DNA of 64,000 nt from Neckera pumila (taxonomy: Eukaryota > Streptophyta > Bryopsida > Hypnales > Neckeraceae), in contig OZ018409.1 of NCBI GenBank assembly GCA_963969595.1, positions 11,732,520 to 11,796,519 of the forward strand, read 5' to 3'. This document shows, piece after piece, positions 20,945 to 33,384 of the stretch. How positions within the stretch are numbered: the first letter of the stretch is position 1; each line of letters begins with the position of its first letter. The position numbers were made by a program, and so were the translations under genes. The notes below the pieces were generated by a model, which saw only the letters and a list, made by a program, of their open reading frames with translations, was not told the origin of the DNA and did no database searches.

Positions 20945-23900
20945 GGAGACCAGTCCATCCTTTCGAGGTTAAATAATACTAGAGCCTTTTTGCTTCTACA
21001 AGAAGTTGGGGCCTTTAGCATAGCAACTTCCTAGCTAGTCAATGACTCTCTTGCAACTTCCCACTCATTCAATGGCACTAACTTAGCATTGCAACTTCCC
21101 AACTAGACAATAATTCTCTACAAAATATAACTCACTTCACTCCTAAGCATATGAGGAGGCATTATCTCCGGAATGGTTAATTAGGTTGGTTAACAATGTT
21201 ATGTTGTATGCGCTGTCTCTTTTATATAAGTAAAGACAGCCTTTCTATTTGTGAAGTTATGTACCTCATGCCGAACTAGGTGTACTATAGAAAAGACTAA
21301 ACATCATTGTGTACTATAATTGGCACTTGATCTCCCTTCCCTAGAATATTGAGAGAGGGTATAATTTGTTTCAATATATAGAGAGGGGTTTAGTTATAGA
21401 TCTAAAGAATTTGATTGACTCTACATTTAAACATGCTAAAGGACATGCGTATAGAGTAATATGATTTTGGCCCACTATAGGGGGCCCTTCAAGGATGCAA
21501 AAAGGACCCCACTATATTGGATTAATAATATTATCTATAAGTCAATCCGGGGCAAATTGTATTTGTTGAAGGGAGATTAGGGAATTGTTCTCAAGGTATT
21601 AGTATGTATTTGATTTGATTTTGAGTTTGTCTAGTTGGATTTTTGATTAGCTTTCAATAGAGATGGATTAGTTATTTGAAGAATGTGATAAATATTAAAA
21701 ATTCAATTTGAACACAGGAAAGTTGGGATACTAGTCTATTTCTTGACCTATATGCTTCAACCTTCACTCATTCTCACAACACTCATAAAATGGAAGAATA
21801 GACATAACACTATTAAAATTTTAATTCCAGTATTGTTGTTATGCGTAAAGTAGATCACACTTCCAATAATACCTTAATTACAACACCCTAAACTGCTTAT
21901 GGGCAATGTGTGCATGATAATTACAAAAATGTGCACCACCTAAACATCAAGTTATATTGGATTTATAAAAAGTAAATTGATTGTTGCCTTCTTGTCTTGT
22001 TTTGGACATATTATCCACTACTGCATGTTTAAGTGTGATTTACTTCCTTTTTTGGCATATATGGTGACCTTTGAATTTATATTGGTATTTCCTCCTAAAA
22101 CAACACTTAAAAATGACAAGGTTTTTATTTCTCCATGTCAAGCCAAATGATTGATCTTGGGCTACAAATACAAAAGTAATTGAACTATAGTGACTTCATC
22201 AACTCAACCATCGATGATTATCCCTTGGCATACCGTAGTATAAATTTTTTGCCTTGTATAATGTCTTTATTTAATGTGCATCATATGGATTTTAGATTTG
22301 CCTAGGTTCCACCCATAACCTTAGGTAATGTTGCAAATCCCCAGACAACGGAGAATGTTGGCCAAAACCTTTGAATAATAAGTAAAATCAATAAACTGTA
22401 AGGCCGAAATTGTGCAAGATAGTTTATTAAATAATTAAAAATAAATAAGAATGAAAAAAAAACTTAATGTTAAAATGACTCCAAAATTACAAAGATTTAA
22501 ACTGATGCGTTTTGGAAACCTGCCATGTCAAATAGTATTAATTAATTCATTAATATTTTAAACATTTAAACATTTTCTTTATTTTTTAATTTAATTATAT
22601 AATATTTTGGCATATATTGTGCTTGTTTACAACTTGGTAAACAATGTTAAAACAACCCTTCCATAGCCTCCTTTTTCTTCTAATGTCAGTACTATTTTGC
22701 ATCACATTTCGAGTGAAGAAATTGTCATCCACTATTTTTGAAGCATGAACCCGGTTAATTTGAAGTTTTTATTGGAAATGTCTAACTTGATAGCAATATA
22801 ATCACTTTTTTTTCCCAAAAAATTCAAAAATTCATTTTATATTTAAATTTCAATTTAGCTAATTTGTCACATTTTGCTTTTTAGGGGTTGTTAGTGCTAT
22901 GGTAGTACTAAGGAGTATCTAAAATTCATGATTTAGAGCTAAAATTTTTGCGGTCTATTCTTGCACTAGGCGGGCATGTGCCTACCAAAAGACACTAAAA
23001 CAACACTATTTTGTATCCTCTACATGTGTGTTACTAGGGCTCCTTTGCTTGTGCACTTCAGAAACATTGAAGATAGTTTCAAGATCATTCTTTGGTAAAA
23101 TTCCATCACCATGAAGTCCTCCCAAATTGAAAATTTTTCCTTTCTTTGTAAATCGTTTTTCCTATTTTTTACAAAATAAAATATCAAAATCCCTATTTTC
23201 TTGAGATTCTACACTTTTCTAGTTCTCCTAGTACTTAGTAAATTTTTCTATGCTTTCTTTTGTAGGATACCTTCTCCTTGAAGGCATATACATTGACCAT
23301 TTTAAAGATGTTTTTTAAAAATTGTCTTTCTAATTTTATAGTATTTCTAAAGAAACTACCTAAATATTACAAAACAAGCTAGTCTTTCTTGCAATTACCC
23401 TCCCCTCAACCCATACAAGGAATAAAGGCCCTTCTAATATTGTAAGGTGCCAAGGCACTATAATCATCATTTCATTGTTTAACCCCTAAAGGACCAAAGC
23501 CTTTTTTCTGCTAAAAAACACTCAAAATTGCCATTTCTATAGCAAAGAATAAGAAAATTTGAAAATTATTTTTTTTGCAAATCTAACCATAGAATCTTAC
23601 ACCTAAATAGTTTGAAAGTGTGTAGAAAAAATTTCAGAATTTTTGATCACATGAATTGTAAGATACTTGCATTTAAAGTAAAAAAATCCAATTTTTCAGC
23701 ACATTGTGGGACTAGCCGGATTATTCGACTTTTAACCTTCTTAACTTTCATTTTTTGCACTATAGAGTTTTGAACTTTAAATGTTTATATTGGAGAGTTG
23801 AGTTGAGAGTCCACGAAGAAAAAAAATCAAAAAAACTTAATGTTTATACTTCAAAAAATGATTAAGTAGAAGTAGGTACAATATAGATGGAAAATCTAAA

Positions 23901-25166
23901 TTATGAATATCTCTAAAATGAATTAAGATGCACTAATTCCAATGATGAGATTGTTTTAGCAAGCAAAGTAAACCATGTGGAATTGTTTTTTTGAAAAATT
24001 GAAAAAATTGCATTCAAAGATGAATTCTACAACTTATTTTTCCAAGAAGATGCTCTAATTGCCCGAAAAACAAGATTGTCCATAACTTCTTCATAACAAA
24101 TCCAAAAGCTAAGGACAATGGTCCTTTAGTATTAATCTTGCATTCCTATAGTGCTATAGAGCTCATTCATACAATTTTTGATCAATATAGTTACTTTAGT
24201 TTTAGAGCTCTATGCGCTAAAATGCCATAATTGACCATTTTGAAACACACCATGTGATGGATATAAATGTCCTTAAACTACTCCTCCAAGGGATAGACAT
24301 AAATGATTGCACTAATTAGGTACTCATTGGACCAATGAGGTCTATGGTTCTTTTCCTACGGGTATTCATGGCCTATGCTCAATGATTTGATTTAATAGGA
24401 GAAACAAAAACTTTTGCCATTGACAAGGTTGTTGCCTTTAGAGTAAATGCTAGGCCACAGTGAGTCCAATTATTTCTTATTGTAATTAGTTGTGGATGCT
24501 AGACATATTTATCTACAAAATTAAATATTATAAGTTAAAATCAAAATCTTAAAATCAAAAATATTTTATGACAATGTCTATTAATATAGTAAGGTAAACC
24601 AACCTATAACACGCAAAATGATTGGTTTGCCCTATTGGTATTGTTGACAAATTTTAAATTTTTTACATAAAGACAAATGTGAGAAATGAAGAGAGAAGTT
24701 GATTTTTTTTTTCTATTTTTGACAAAATATAAATTTCTTATGAATTTTTGAATTACTCTACCCAATTGGCTTCAAAACCAACAAAACATATATCTATAAT
24801 GGTCATCTTACTCACCTAAAGTAGTCACAGTATTTCCTAACTCATAGCCACAACATGATTACATGAAGGCCTAATTGAGTCACTTCTTGTGAATGATGAA
24901 TTTGCACTCAAAAGGTAGATGTTCCTATTGTAGTCCCTAATTACTCCACCAATATCAATCAAGACATTGATTGTGGCCACTAGTTTAACCTAATGTAGAC
25001 CAAATTTCATTTATTAAAAAAAGAAGTCTATAGTAGATTGATGCAAGACTTTTAATTAATAGGTCATTCCCTAAGATTCTTTGATGGGTCTTGTGCATTT
25101 TTGCTTGTGATGGGTTGATTTACCTCATGCTAGTGTATACAATGTTAAAAACTTTCGTCATGATTT
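20945..25166. other. long non-genic repeat-derived region
   Basis: More than 4 kb with no supportable gene. About 22,900-23,400 is a diverged relative of the GGGTGATTGCAAG family, ending TTTCTTGCAATTACCC. From 23,487 the sequence TTTAACCCCTAAAGGACC starts a diverged member of the TTAA/CCCCTAAAG family, related inside to 52,800-53,600, with an unclear right end near 24,200. The rest is AT-rich without recognisable structure. Confidence 0.5.
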
Positions 25167-25233
25167 CATCCATGTCACGTGGATGGTTACCTTTACATCC
25201 ATGTCACGTGGATGGTCACCTTTACATCCATGT
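25167..25233. repeat. 29-bp tandem repeat with G-box (CACGTG), 2.3 copies
   Basis: Two 29-bp units at 25167-25195 and 25196-25224 differ by one base; a partial third unit follows. Each holds CATCCATGTCACGTGGATG, a near-palindrome around CACGTG, the plant G-box bound by bZIP and bHLH factors. The nearest gene start, GH71 at 26371, is 1.1 kb away, so a regulatory role is speculative. Confidence 0.7.
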
Positions 25234-26236
25234 TCTGGGTAACTAGTCTTGAGCAGACAGTACTGACTTGAGCTTCTGCCACAAGTTGAATGAAATTGCA
25301 AATTGAATTGAAATTGAGAGTCGTTGATCTTAAGAAAATAATTTCCCTTCCCCCCTCCGACACCGTTGATCTTGAAAAAAAATACAGATATGGATACGGA
25401 TATGGATACAAACATTTTGAGATATGTTATGGGAATGATAAGGTACAGATAAGGATACATACAAGAAATATAAGTATGGTTGGGGAGGGGGGTGGGGTAT
25501 CGAAATAAAATTAATTAACAGAATGAGCACTGCGAGTCACACAGTATGTGTTCAGAATACAGGTACACAGGTCCTTTTGTCTGTGAAGTCTGTAACAAGT
25601 CATAGCCACAGACTGCGTCAAGAACTGGCCTAAACATTTCAAGCTCAGCATGGAATCTTACTTCATATTGCATACCATAAATTAGTGCTTACAACCAGTT
25701 AGAACCGCCTGGGCAGACTGCCACACAGTTCCGCATTTGCTTGAGCTTCCCATAATCAATCCCCTGCAAAAGCTGTCACATGGCAAATAGTTCCGTAACA
25801 TGAGAAGTGAACAGATTCGCATGTTTGCATTGCTATTTGCGCTCGTAAGTCAAAGACGGCAACTGCTCCAAACGAAAAGGCCAGCCGTTCCTTTTCCATT
25901 GTTTTTGCTGGGGTGCCCTCAAGAGTTTGCAGTAGTTGAGGCTAGCAATTCTGGCAAATTTTCTATAATACTCCGTACTGTGGTTGCTTCGGCGATTAGA
26001 ATACAATTTATGATAATTCACAACGAACTTTCGCTGAACTCTGGTTAAGTAATCGCATTTTCTTTATCAAAATTCCTACACGTTTGTAGCTAGGCCCAAT
26101 TTTTTTGTCAAAACCTGGCAAGAATTAACTTGAAAAAGAAGTGAAAGTACAGAACCAACGACACCAGATGGACAATATGGACAGACACATAAATCTATTT
26201 TCTTCCTTTCGTAGGTATCGTTGCTGAGAATTGCTA
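25234..26236. other. upstream region of the GH71 gene
   Basis: No gene supported. Contains a G-rich run at 25478-25497 (tracts of 4, 6 and 4 G separated by single bases) that could form a G-quadruplex, and a GGATATGGATAC-rich stretch near 25385. The short open frame at 25800-26048 is unconvincing. Confidence 0.45.
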
Positions 26237-26290
26237 AGGTGGGTACACCAAAATCACACCTTGCCTGGCGGTTTTGGGGGGTACCCACCT
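26237..26290. mobile_element. 54-bp minimal MITE of the AGGTGGGT family
   Basis: AGGTGGGTACACCAAAA at the left and GTTTTGGGGGGTACCCACCT at the right, between TA dinucleotides (26235-26236, 26291-26292). The termini match the 272-bp element at 39509-39780, so this is a deletion derivative reduced to its two ends. It lies 80 bp upstream of the GH71 start codon, in the likely promoter or leader. Confidence 0.7.
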
Positions 26291-26370
26291 TAACACCATT
26301 CCGAGGAAAGGAGAATTGATTGCAAGAGAGCACCAAGCAATAGCCAGCAGGAGTTTGATCGCAAGCAGCC

Positions 26371-28090
26371 ATGAAGATCGTCATAGCATTTCTGTGTGTG
26401 TTGCTGCTCGGAACCCAAGCATTGTCCGCCGCAGCGCAACCGAAGATGGTGTTCGCTCACTATCTCATCTACTTCCCTGACACCATCGCCACCTACAAGC
26501 AGGAGATTCAGCTTGCGCAGAGCAAGGGCATAGACGCGTTTGCGCTCAACACCAACATCTACCGGAAGACGCTGTTCGATAACATGTACCAAGCTGCCCA
26601 GGAGCTCGGCACCAATTTCAAGCTCTTCTTCTCGGCGGACATCCACATCGGCGACGCGTCCGTGCCGCCTCCGAACGACCGTCTGTCGAAGGCGAACATC
26701 GTGTCCATGCTGGTGGATTACCGAACCCACCCGAACCAGCTCCAGTACCAGAACAAGGCGTTTTTCACGTCATGGTTAGGCAACGACGACTCCTTCTGGG
26801 ATCAGAGCTCCGTCACAGCATGGAACGACATCTTCGCGCAAGCAGGGGGCAAGGGGTTGTACTTCTTTCTGCCCTTCTTCCCCACCGATGGGTCCTACTT
26901 CGGAGTGAAGGGCACCGTTTACGACCGCTTCGGAGCGACTGTAGATGGGACCTACGGATGGGAAACCTCCGCTTGGAACTACCGGAACAGCAACTTCTCC
27001 GTGCCGGCAACCTCGCCTGGGGATGCGGATTCACTTCAAGTGAGCAAGGATTTAGGCAAAACCTACATGGCGATGGTAGGTCATAGCCACACAGAACCGC
27101 CAAAGCAAGCGATGGCTAGTGCATCAACACAGTTCTGTTTGATTTTTCCAGCAAATTGGTAGTCCATTCTAAGCTTGCTTGGTGTATCATTACAAAATGA
27201 GCTCTTAAACTGGTGAAGATTTCATGATTAGGCAATCGATAGCCATGTGTACAGCTTCTTCTCTCCCAGCTAGAAAAAATAGTTTTCAACTCTTCGGTGC
27301 CTGCCATTCAAGCTCTCACTTGCATGTGTGATCCTGGCAGGTGTCACCGTGGTTCTTCAAAAACGCGGATAACAATCAGGCTTGTTGCGTTTTGAATTCT
27401 CCCTCGTGTGATCCGAACGGGAATCCAGACTCCTGGTCGGGGTGCCCGTGCCAAGTGAAAGGCGATTACCAAGGCCCCGGCCTGTGGCTTCAGAAATGGT
27501 CGCAGATCATCGCGAGCTCTCCTCCGCTGGTGGAAATTGTCACTTGGAACGATTGGTTCGAGGGGCATTACGTTTCCCCAGCGCTGAGCGGAGGCGCGTC
27601 TGGAATCTCGGTGGACGTCGCGGGCTTCCCGCACCAAGCCTATCTCGAGCTCGGCAAGCACTACATCAGCTGGTACAAGACAGGCAGCGAGCCCGTGTCC
27701 ACAACAGACCAGATTTACTTGTTCTACTTCACGCAGAGCCATAGCACCAACGTGCCAAGCAAACCCTGCGGGATCCTGCACGCGGACAAGCTCTTCGATG
27801 CCGTCTACGTCGTCACGGTGCTCAAGCCCGGCGCGTCTGCAACCATTACTCTTAGATCCGGCACTCAGACGAGCGTCACCACAGCGAGGCAGGGCGTCAA
27901 TGTGAACGGCATGGGGTTCCAGAATAGAACGCAATCCGCCACTTTCCAACGCGGCTCCGTCACGTACACCCTCACTGGGGCGAAGCCTATCAGCAACTCC
28001 GGTCTCTCCAGTTACAATTTCAACGTCCAGAGCACCTTCTGTACCGATGTGCGAAACGGCCAATGTAGAAATAGAGTTTCTGATTCCTAA
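26371..28090 (+). CDS. secreted glycoside hydrolase family 71 (alpha-1,3-glucanase-like)
   Basis: Two exons, 26371-27075 and 27341-28090, joined by a phase-0 intron (donor GTAGGT, acceptor CTGGCAG), giving 484 residues. Residues 1-22 form a signal peptide. The mature protein has GH71 landmarks: MVFAHYLI at the start, GIDAFALN, FKLFFSADIH, KAFFTSW, YFFLPFFPTDG, VSPWFFKN right after the intron, and VEIVTWNDWFEGHY. GH71 enzymes hydrolyse alpha-1,3-glucan, a fungal wall polymer, and are known mainly from fungi. A secreted plant copy could attack fungal walls or come from an old transfer from fungi; both are inference. Length fits a catalytic domain plus a C-terminal beta-rich part of about 130 residues. 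A 54-bp MITE lies just upstream. It converges with the gene at 28655-30248. Confidence 0.88.
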
Positions 28091-28654
28091 ACAGTTTGGA
28101 AGAGTACTTTTTGCTCTTTGTCTTGTAGCATTGTAGAAAAATGCGTGTCGAGAACGACTGGTACCAGGAAAGAGCAATCTGCGTAGAGCTCACTTGGAGG
28201 ACACAGACTTTTGACTACCCAAAGTCATCCATGATTAAAGCTTGGAAGCACATGGGGAACATCTGTGAATCGGAACTCACCAGGTATTGATTCCCAGACA
28301 GTTTGAAAGAAAAATTTGTCTTTATTTCATCTAGCAATATAATAAAATGCACCATTCTCGACAGGAGAAGAAATCTCTGTAGATCTCTGACTTAGAGAAA
28401 CAGAGGACTACTAGTTGGTTATCATTTGCCCTCACAAAACTTTGTAAAGCACCGGCATGCTCTTGCACATGGACTTAGGGCTACGACCATGATGGAAGCT
28501 TTGAAGCATGCACTACCGTTTCTATGGGGGTGCAAGGTGTCAAAGGATGTACCATGTATGGCGAGGCCTTGTACAAGACAATGCGTCCAGACTCTTCTGC
28601 TAACCCTGCAGACACATAACGCCACTGTGTTTAACGTTGTCGCTTGTGAAGCAA

Positions 28655-30248
28655 TTAAGTCATCTGCAGTCTTTGAAATGGCAGCTTCTTTGATCTTTTC
28701 AAGAACTGGCAGCGGCAGAAAATGAGGACGAGTGCAACAACAAGCACGGAGCCTATGACGCCTCCCGCAATGATAGCATTGCGTTTTTGCGAGTTTGTGG
28801 TTCCGACTGCACAAAGAAAGACAGTCAAGCAAATGATTAGGAAATTCATCAAAATGAAACGCTCTGACTTTGGTAATTCCACAGGCTCTCTACAACAGAA
28901 GAAAGTCATGAACATTTGGCACCCAAGACTCTTAAATCCCCATATTCAATGTTGCACAACCTTGTAGAGCTTTGATTTTGCTTAAAGTTTGCTCTTTTCT
29001 CTATGACTATTTTCATCAATCAATAGTGCATGTTAACAACCTGATCGATGAAAAACATGGAGTTGACAGTGAGGATAAGAAAACGTACTTGGGGCAGGAG
29101 CAGGAGCGAAGATAGAAACTGGAGCTGGACCGGGAGTAGCCACTGCAAAATGTGCAAAATGAATGCAACGAAATAAGCAAATTGCAGCAGAAATCAAACA
29201 TGCAATCGTTACCAATTCTGTAATCGCAACTGAGCAGTAGTAAACTCTCACTATTCTCAAACCCTAGATTCCGAGAATTAGGAGGAGACACAATTGATTC
29301 CGCAAACTCGTTAGATTCCAAAGTTTATCCCTGTTTCCTCGTACGTCATCCCTATTCTTTTGACAGAAGAAACGGAGGGTCAGGTGGCAAGTTCTAATGT
29401 ATTCTTCGCGCAAATTTTATCATCTCCCAATCTTCACCTCAACCCTTGATAAATTGGATTTCAGAAAGTCCGCAGGAATCAACTATGAATCCCCTTAATA
29501 ACTGTGGATAGCATGCAGCAATAGTGTCGGATTCGACATCACAAAACAAGCCTCTGGATTTGTTAGGGCACAATCATCTTTTCCAACACTCGAGCTAAAG
29601 CTTGCGAACATCGCAAATCTGGAAAGGGAAGTTGAATCCTTACCTGGGTTTGGCGTTGGGGCTCGGGTTGGGGTACCGGGAGTTGGTGCAGCGGGAGTGG
29701 GAGTAACAGGTGGTTCTACCGGGGTGGGGGGAGTAACCGGGGGAGTCACAGGTGGTGTTTGCGTGGGGGGAGTAACCGGGGGAGTCACTGGTGGTGTTCG
29801 CGTGGGGGGAGTAACCGGGGGAGTCGCAGGAGCTTGAAGAAGACTTCGACGTCCACCGGATGCCACGACTGGAAGCATCGCAACAAGTCAGAATCTTCAC
29901 CGCGGATTGTAATAGCATGTCTGTTCGAATTCCCAGTGACTCGTCATGCTAGAAAACATTGGAGAAACAATGATGCTCCACCGACAATCATATGGTTCCG
30001 AATTGAAACCAACAGGACTAGACCAAAATTCAAGAACAAAACAATTCTAGACCGCTGACTCTCTTATGGCCAGCTAAAGATAACCCGAAAATCTCGTCAA
30101 GATTGATGTGCACAAAGGATCTGGAGTTTCGAGGGTAGTATTACATACCATCAGGGTGGAGAGCAGTTGCTGCCGCCGGGGAGACGAAGAACAGGGAAGG
30201 GACTAGCAGAAGAAGGGACACCAACGCCAAGCATCTAGATCGCCCCAT
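28655..30248 (-). CDS. Pro/Thr-rich single-pass membrane protein, four exons
   Basis: Spliced model, minus strand: 30149-30248, 29644-29868, 29089-29142 and 28655-28806. All junctions are GT-AG and all three introns are phase 1, leaving one open frame of 176 residues. Exon 1 encodes a signal peptide. Exons 2 and 3 encode an ectodomain of TPPVTPPT-type repeats followed by Ala-Pro-rich sequence, resembling extensin or arabinogalactan backbones that would be O-glycosylated. Exon 4 gives a transmembrane helix (AIIAGGVIGSVLVVALVLIF) and a short basic cytoplasmic tail. Topology is type I, at the cell surface or wall interface. There is no kinase domain, so it is not a PERK-type receptor. Family not recognised. 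The model was built by eye. Confidence 0.72.
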
Positions 30249-31129
30249 GGCCACCCACCTTTCAATCTCTATTACCCTCTCAAAACCTTCACAAACCCTG
30301 CAAATTCGTGTCTGCGGGCTGCGGCCCTTATTCTCCGAATTCAGCTCACTGGTCCACCAATTGTCTCAATCGTAAACGAGCACCCAGTTTGTAATCCCCA
30401 GCCCAGCAAGAGAGCCGCTACAAATTCAAACACTAACTGAGGATCTAATCAAGACTGCGGAGTCTCCGATTCGAGACTCTCACAATTTCTTCCGGCGCAT
30501 CAGTTGCCAGAGGTTGCGGAGGTTTGCAGGTACTTCGAGCGGACGTCGTACTACGGGCGCTGTACCATATCAGTACCAGTCGGGGCAATGATGCGTAGTG
30601 TCGCTTCCTTCGGCCTTAAATCTGGGTGACGTCTAGCTTGCGAGGAACCTTACCGCACGAGAAAGCGAAAGCACCAAACGAACTGCAACTAGATCTACTT
30701 CCACAATTCAAAAGAGTTCGATGTTAGACGACGCTCCAATATGCAAATGCTTGCAGAACTGTGAGGGTTTTCAGGAGAACCTGCTAATACATGAACCAGC
30801 GCAAACACAAAGCCGAGTAATATTTCAGATACTTCAGATCAAACAGATCAGCCTCTTCAGAAGAAAGAGCACGGGCAAGCGAAGGCTGGGCCACTGGATC
30901 AAACACCTCGTTGGTCTCCGTCGATCCTGCAACAACTGAAGTCCACTGTCCAAGCCAAGCCAAGCCAAGCCGCGCAATGGGGGCTCCAGTTGAAGACTCA
31001 GTCGGATACGACCCATTTCACACACGCACGTTGACAGGGCTCCGGACTTCTTTCGAGTTTTTGCACCTGTCTTTTAGGCTCCCGCCTTGCTCGAAGCTTC
31101 GGACTATCCGACTGTTCCAGCGGTAACTA
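30249..31129. other. upstream region of the Pro/Thr-rich gene
   Basis: About 400 bp next to the start codon are GC-richer and probably hold the promoter and 5' leader, with no clear TATA box. A CCAAG pentanucleotide is repeated about five times near 30949-30972. Short open frames at 30721-31126 overlap in different frames and are not supportable as genes. Confidence 0.4.
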
Positions 31130-31344
31130 CACCAAATAGTGCAATTAGGTTGCCCCACACTAATTTCTCATATCTTATACTTTGACTGCTGTAAAAAGGA
31201 TTTTCATCACTAATTATTGCAATAAATATATATTTCAAAGGCCTTGCAACAACTACAAAGCTGCCAAAAAATAAATTAACAACCTTTAAGCTGTAAACCA
31301 TGGTCAACATATAGTCTTGGGCAATCTAATTGCACTATTCAGTG
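31130..31344. mobile_element. MITE family CACAAAATAGTG, copy 3
   Basis: 215 bp between TA dinucleotides (31128-31129, 31345-31346). Ends are CACCAAATAGTGCAATTAGG and, reverse-complemented, CACTGAATAGTGCAATTAGA. The CCCCACACTAATTTCTCAT block next to the left end is shared with copy 1 and, inverted, with copy 2. Confidence 0.75.
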
Positions 31345-33384
31345 TAATGGATTTGTGGAAAGTAGTGCTACTACCCTACTTACGCTAGGGTCAGGTTCGT
31401 TAAGAAATAATTCAAAAAAATAATAAAATATGACATCTAATGAATTTTTCAGAAATTGTAATGATGCATAATTGAATAGTTTAGAAAATATTGATGAAAA
31501 TAATCTAAATCCTCAAAAAAACCACGCAACTGAAGTCGTAAATATCGATACCGCAAGTATTTATACAATCTTGAGTACTAATATGTTGTGGCTACTGCTA
31601 CAAGTCGGGGCATATTTTGAAGCGTGCTAAAGATCACGAAATGTTTCCGAACCGTGTAAAATGAACTTTCAGAAATTCTAAATTGAGTTAACGAACTAAT
31701 ATTCAACCAAAAAAGAAATGATATCTGACCCCAACGTATGGTAAGTTAGCCTTTCCAGGGTGAGATTTTTTTTTTTTTTTTTTTCTCTCACGCTTGTCAC
31801 AGATGTAACTTACATAGTCCGTCAATTTTGTATTTCATGATCTCTAATTCCGGGTTTACAGTACAAATCCATATATGTATGAATTCAAAATTTTCAAATT
31901 TTATTCTCCTCGGGTATCCATACCTTAAGTTTGTTTGTTTGTTTGTTTGTTTGTTTGTTTGTTTGTTTGTTTGTTTGTTTGTTTGTTTGTTTTCTAGACT
32001 TCACCTCCTAGATTAAGGCCAAGCATGGAGATAAAATTAAAAGAAGTCTCGTGAATTTCAAAACTTCATAGTAAATTTGTGAAGTGTGATTTTGACATGT
32101 AATGCTTTAGATATGCAAATAGCTAAGAGCCTTACTATGTAAAGGGACTTATAAACTATATCCAAATATTAAATTGTACTTCTAATGTGGAGTACATCTG
32201 ATTTTGACAAACCAACTACCACCATTGCCATATCTCATAAGTATCTATTCCCCTAGATTTGGCTTACAATGGAATGACAATCATGGGCTATTAGCGCACC
32301 TTCATTAAATTATGGGTGATTATTTGGGAGGGCTGAGATTTAGTGTTGTTGGCTGAAATTAAGTTGGACGGCTGGAGCTTGCATCAAGCTACATGGGCTC
32401 CTAGTTTGCTCTGATGAACTCATGCCCTGATTGGATTTTTGAACAGGGTGAGAAGAAATTGGGGGACTGAAAGTTTTTGCTCCCTCTTTCCTCCATTCTT
32501 GCTAGTTGCTCATGTTGTGGAGTTTTGGCTGCGTTGGAGCCATCTCTTAAGTGCAAAATTCCAATAGTGTTCATAAAGTTGTTGGTGATGGTTTGCCGAT
32601 TGCATAGCTCCCTTACACAATATGGCACAGAGTTCTACTAATCATCAGGTTTTGAGGCAGTTGAATCATTTGTGGAAAATTGTTTTGCATATTAGATATA
32701 GGTTTTCTTCTTGTGACAGCGATAGCAAGAGCTCATGGACTGCAGACACCTGCTGTACGTTACTAACTTTTCATTGACTTGTTTTGTTGTTGGGATGGGC
32801 ACAGGTGAGGTCCATGGCTTCTTGAAGCACTCCAAAATCACTTTTGCAAGACAAAATGTTGCTCATAATCTTGTACTTTTTTTATTCTTATAGGATTAAG
32901 GAAGTAGCTAGATGTCTTATTTCAAGCTTGGACAATAACAAGCGTAACTTCTCCATTTGAAATGACTCTCTGTATTCTTGATTTCATTGCTAGCTTGATT
33001 TGGTATCGACACTAATGGAATAAATGTCATGGTGCGGTACTTGAATGAATTAGAAAGTTAGATGATTAAAACTGAGTGCAGTTGGTAGAGTATAGACTCA
33101 TTGGTTTTTGTCAATCAAGGAAATATTGATTGAAACATGTGGCTTATATATGTTTTGGCTATATGTGCTTGTTGTCAGCTTATAAAACCACAGCATTGTT
33201 TGTATCTGTAGTTCCATGGTATACAACAATTTGAAGAATGACTCTGTTGTAACATTGAACTAGTAGCCATCTCACAAAGTGGGTGCAACAAATAGTTAAA
33301 TTCCAGGCACAAAGAATGACTCAAAAAAATGATGTGGGAATCAAGGTAGTGCCTTGAAGTTTCAGGGATGTTCCAGAAAAGTAT
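31345..33384. other. non-genic region with a (TTTG)15 microsatellite
   Basis: The microsatellite occupies 31930-31989. A T-tract lies near 31768. The remaining sequence has no recognisable gene; a minus-strand frame at 32401-32628 has no known domain. Confidence 0.5.

Noticed and set aside
25478..25497. G-rich run as a promoter G-quadruplex
   Set aside because: Sequence could fold, but it is about 900 bp from the GH71 start and not supported by any other signal.
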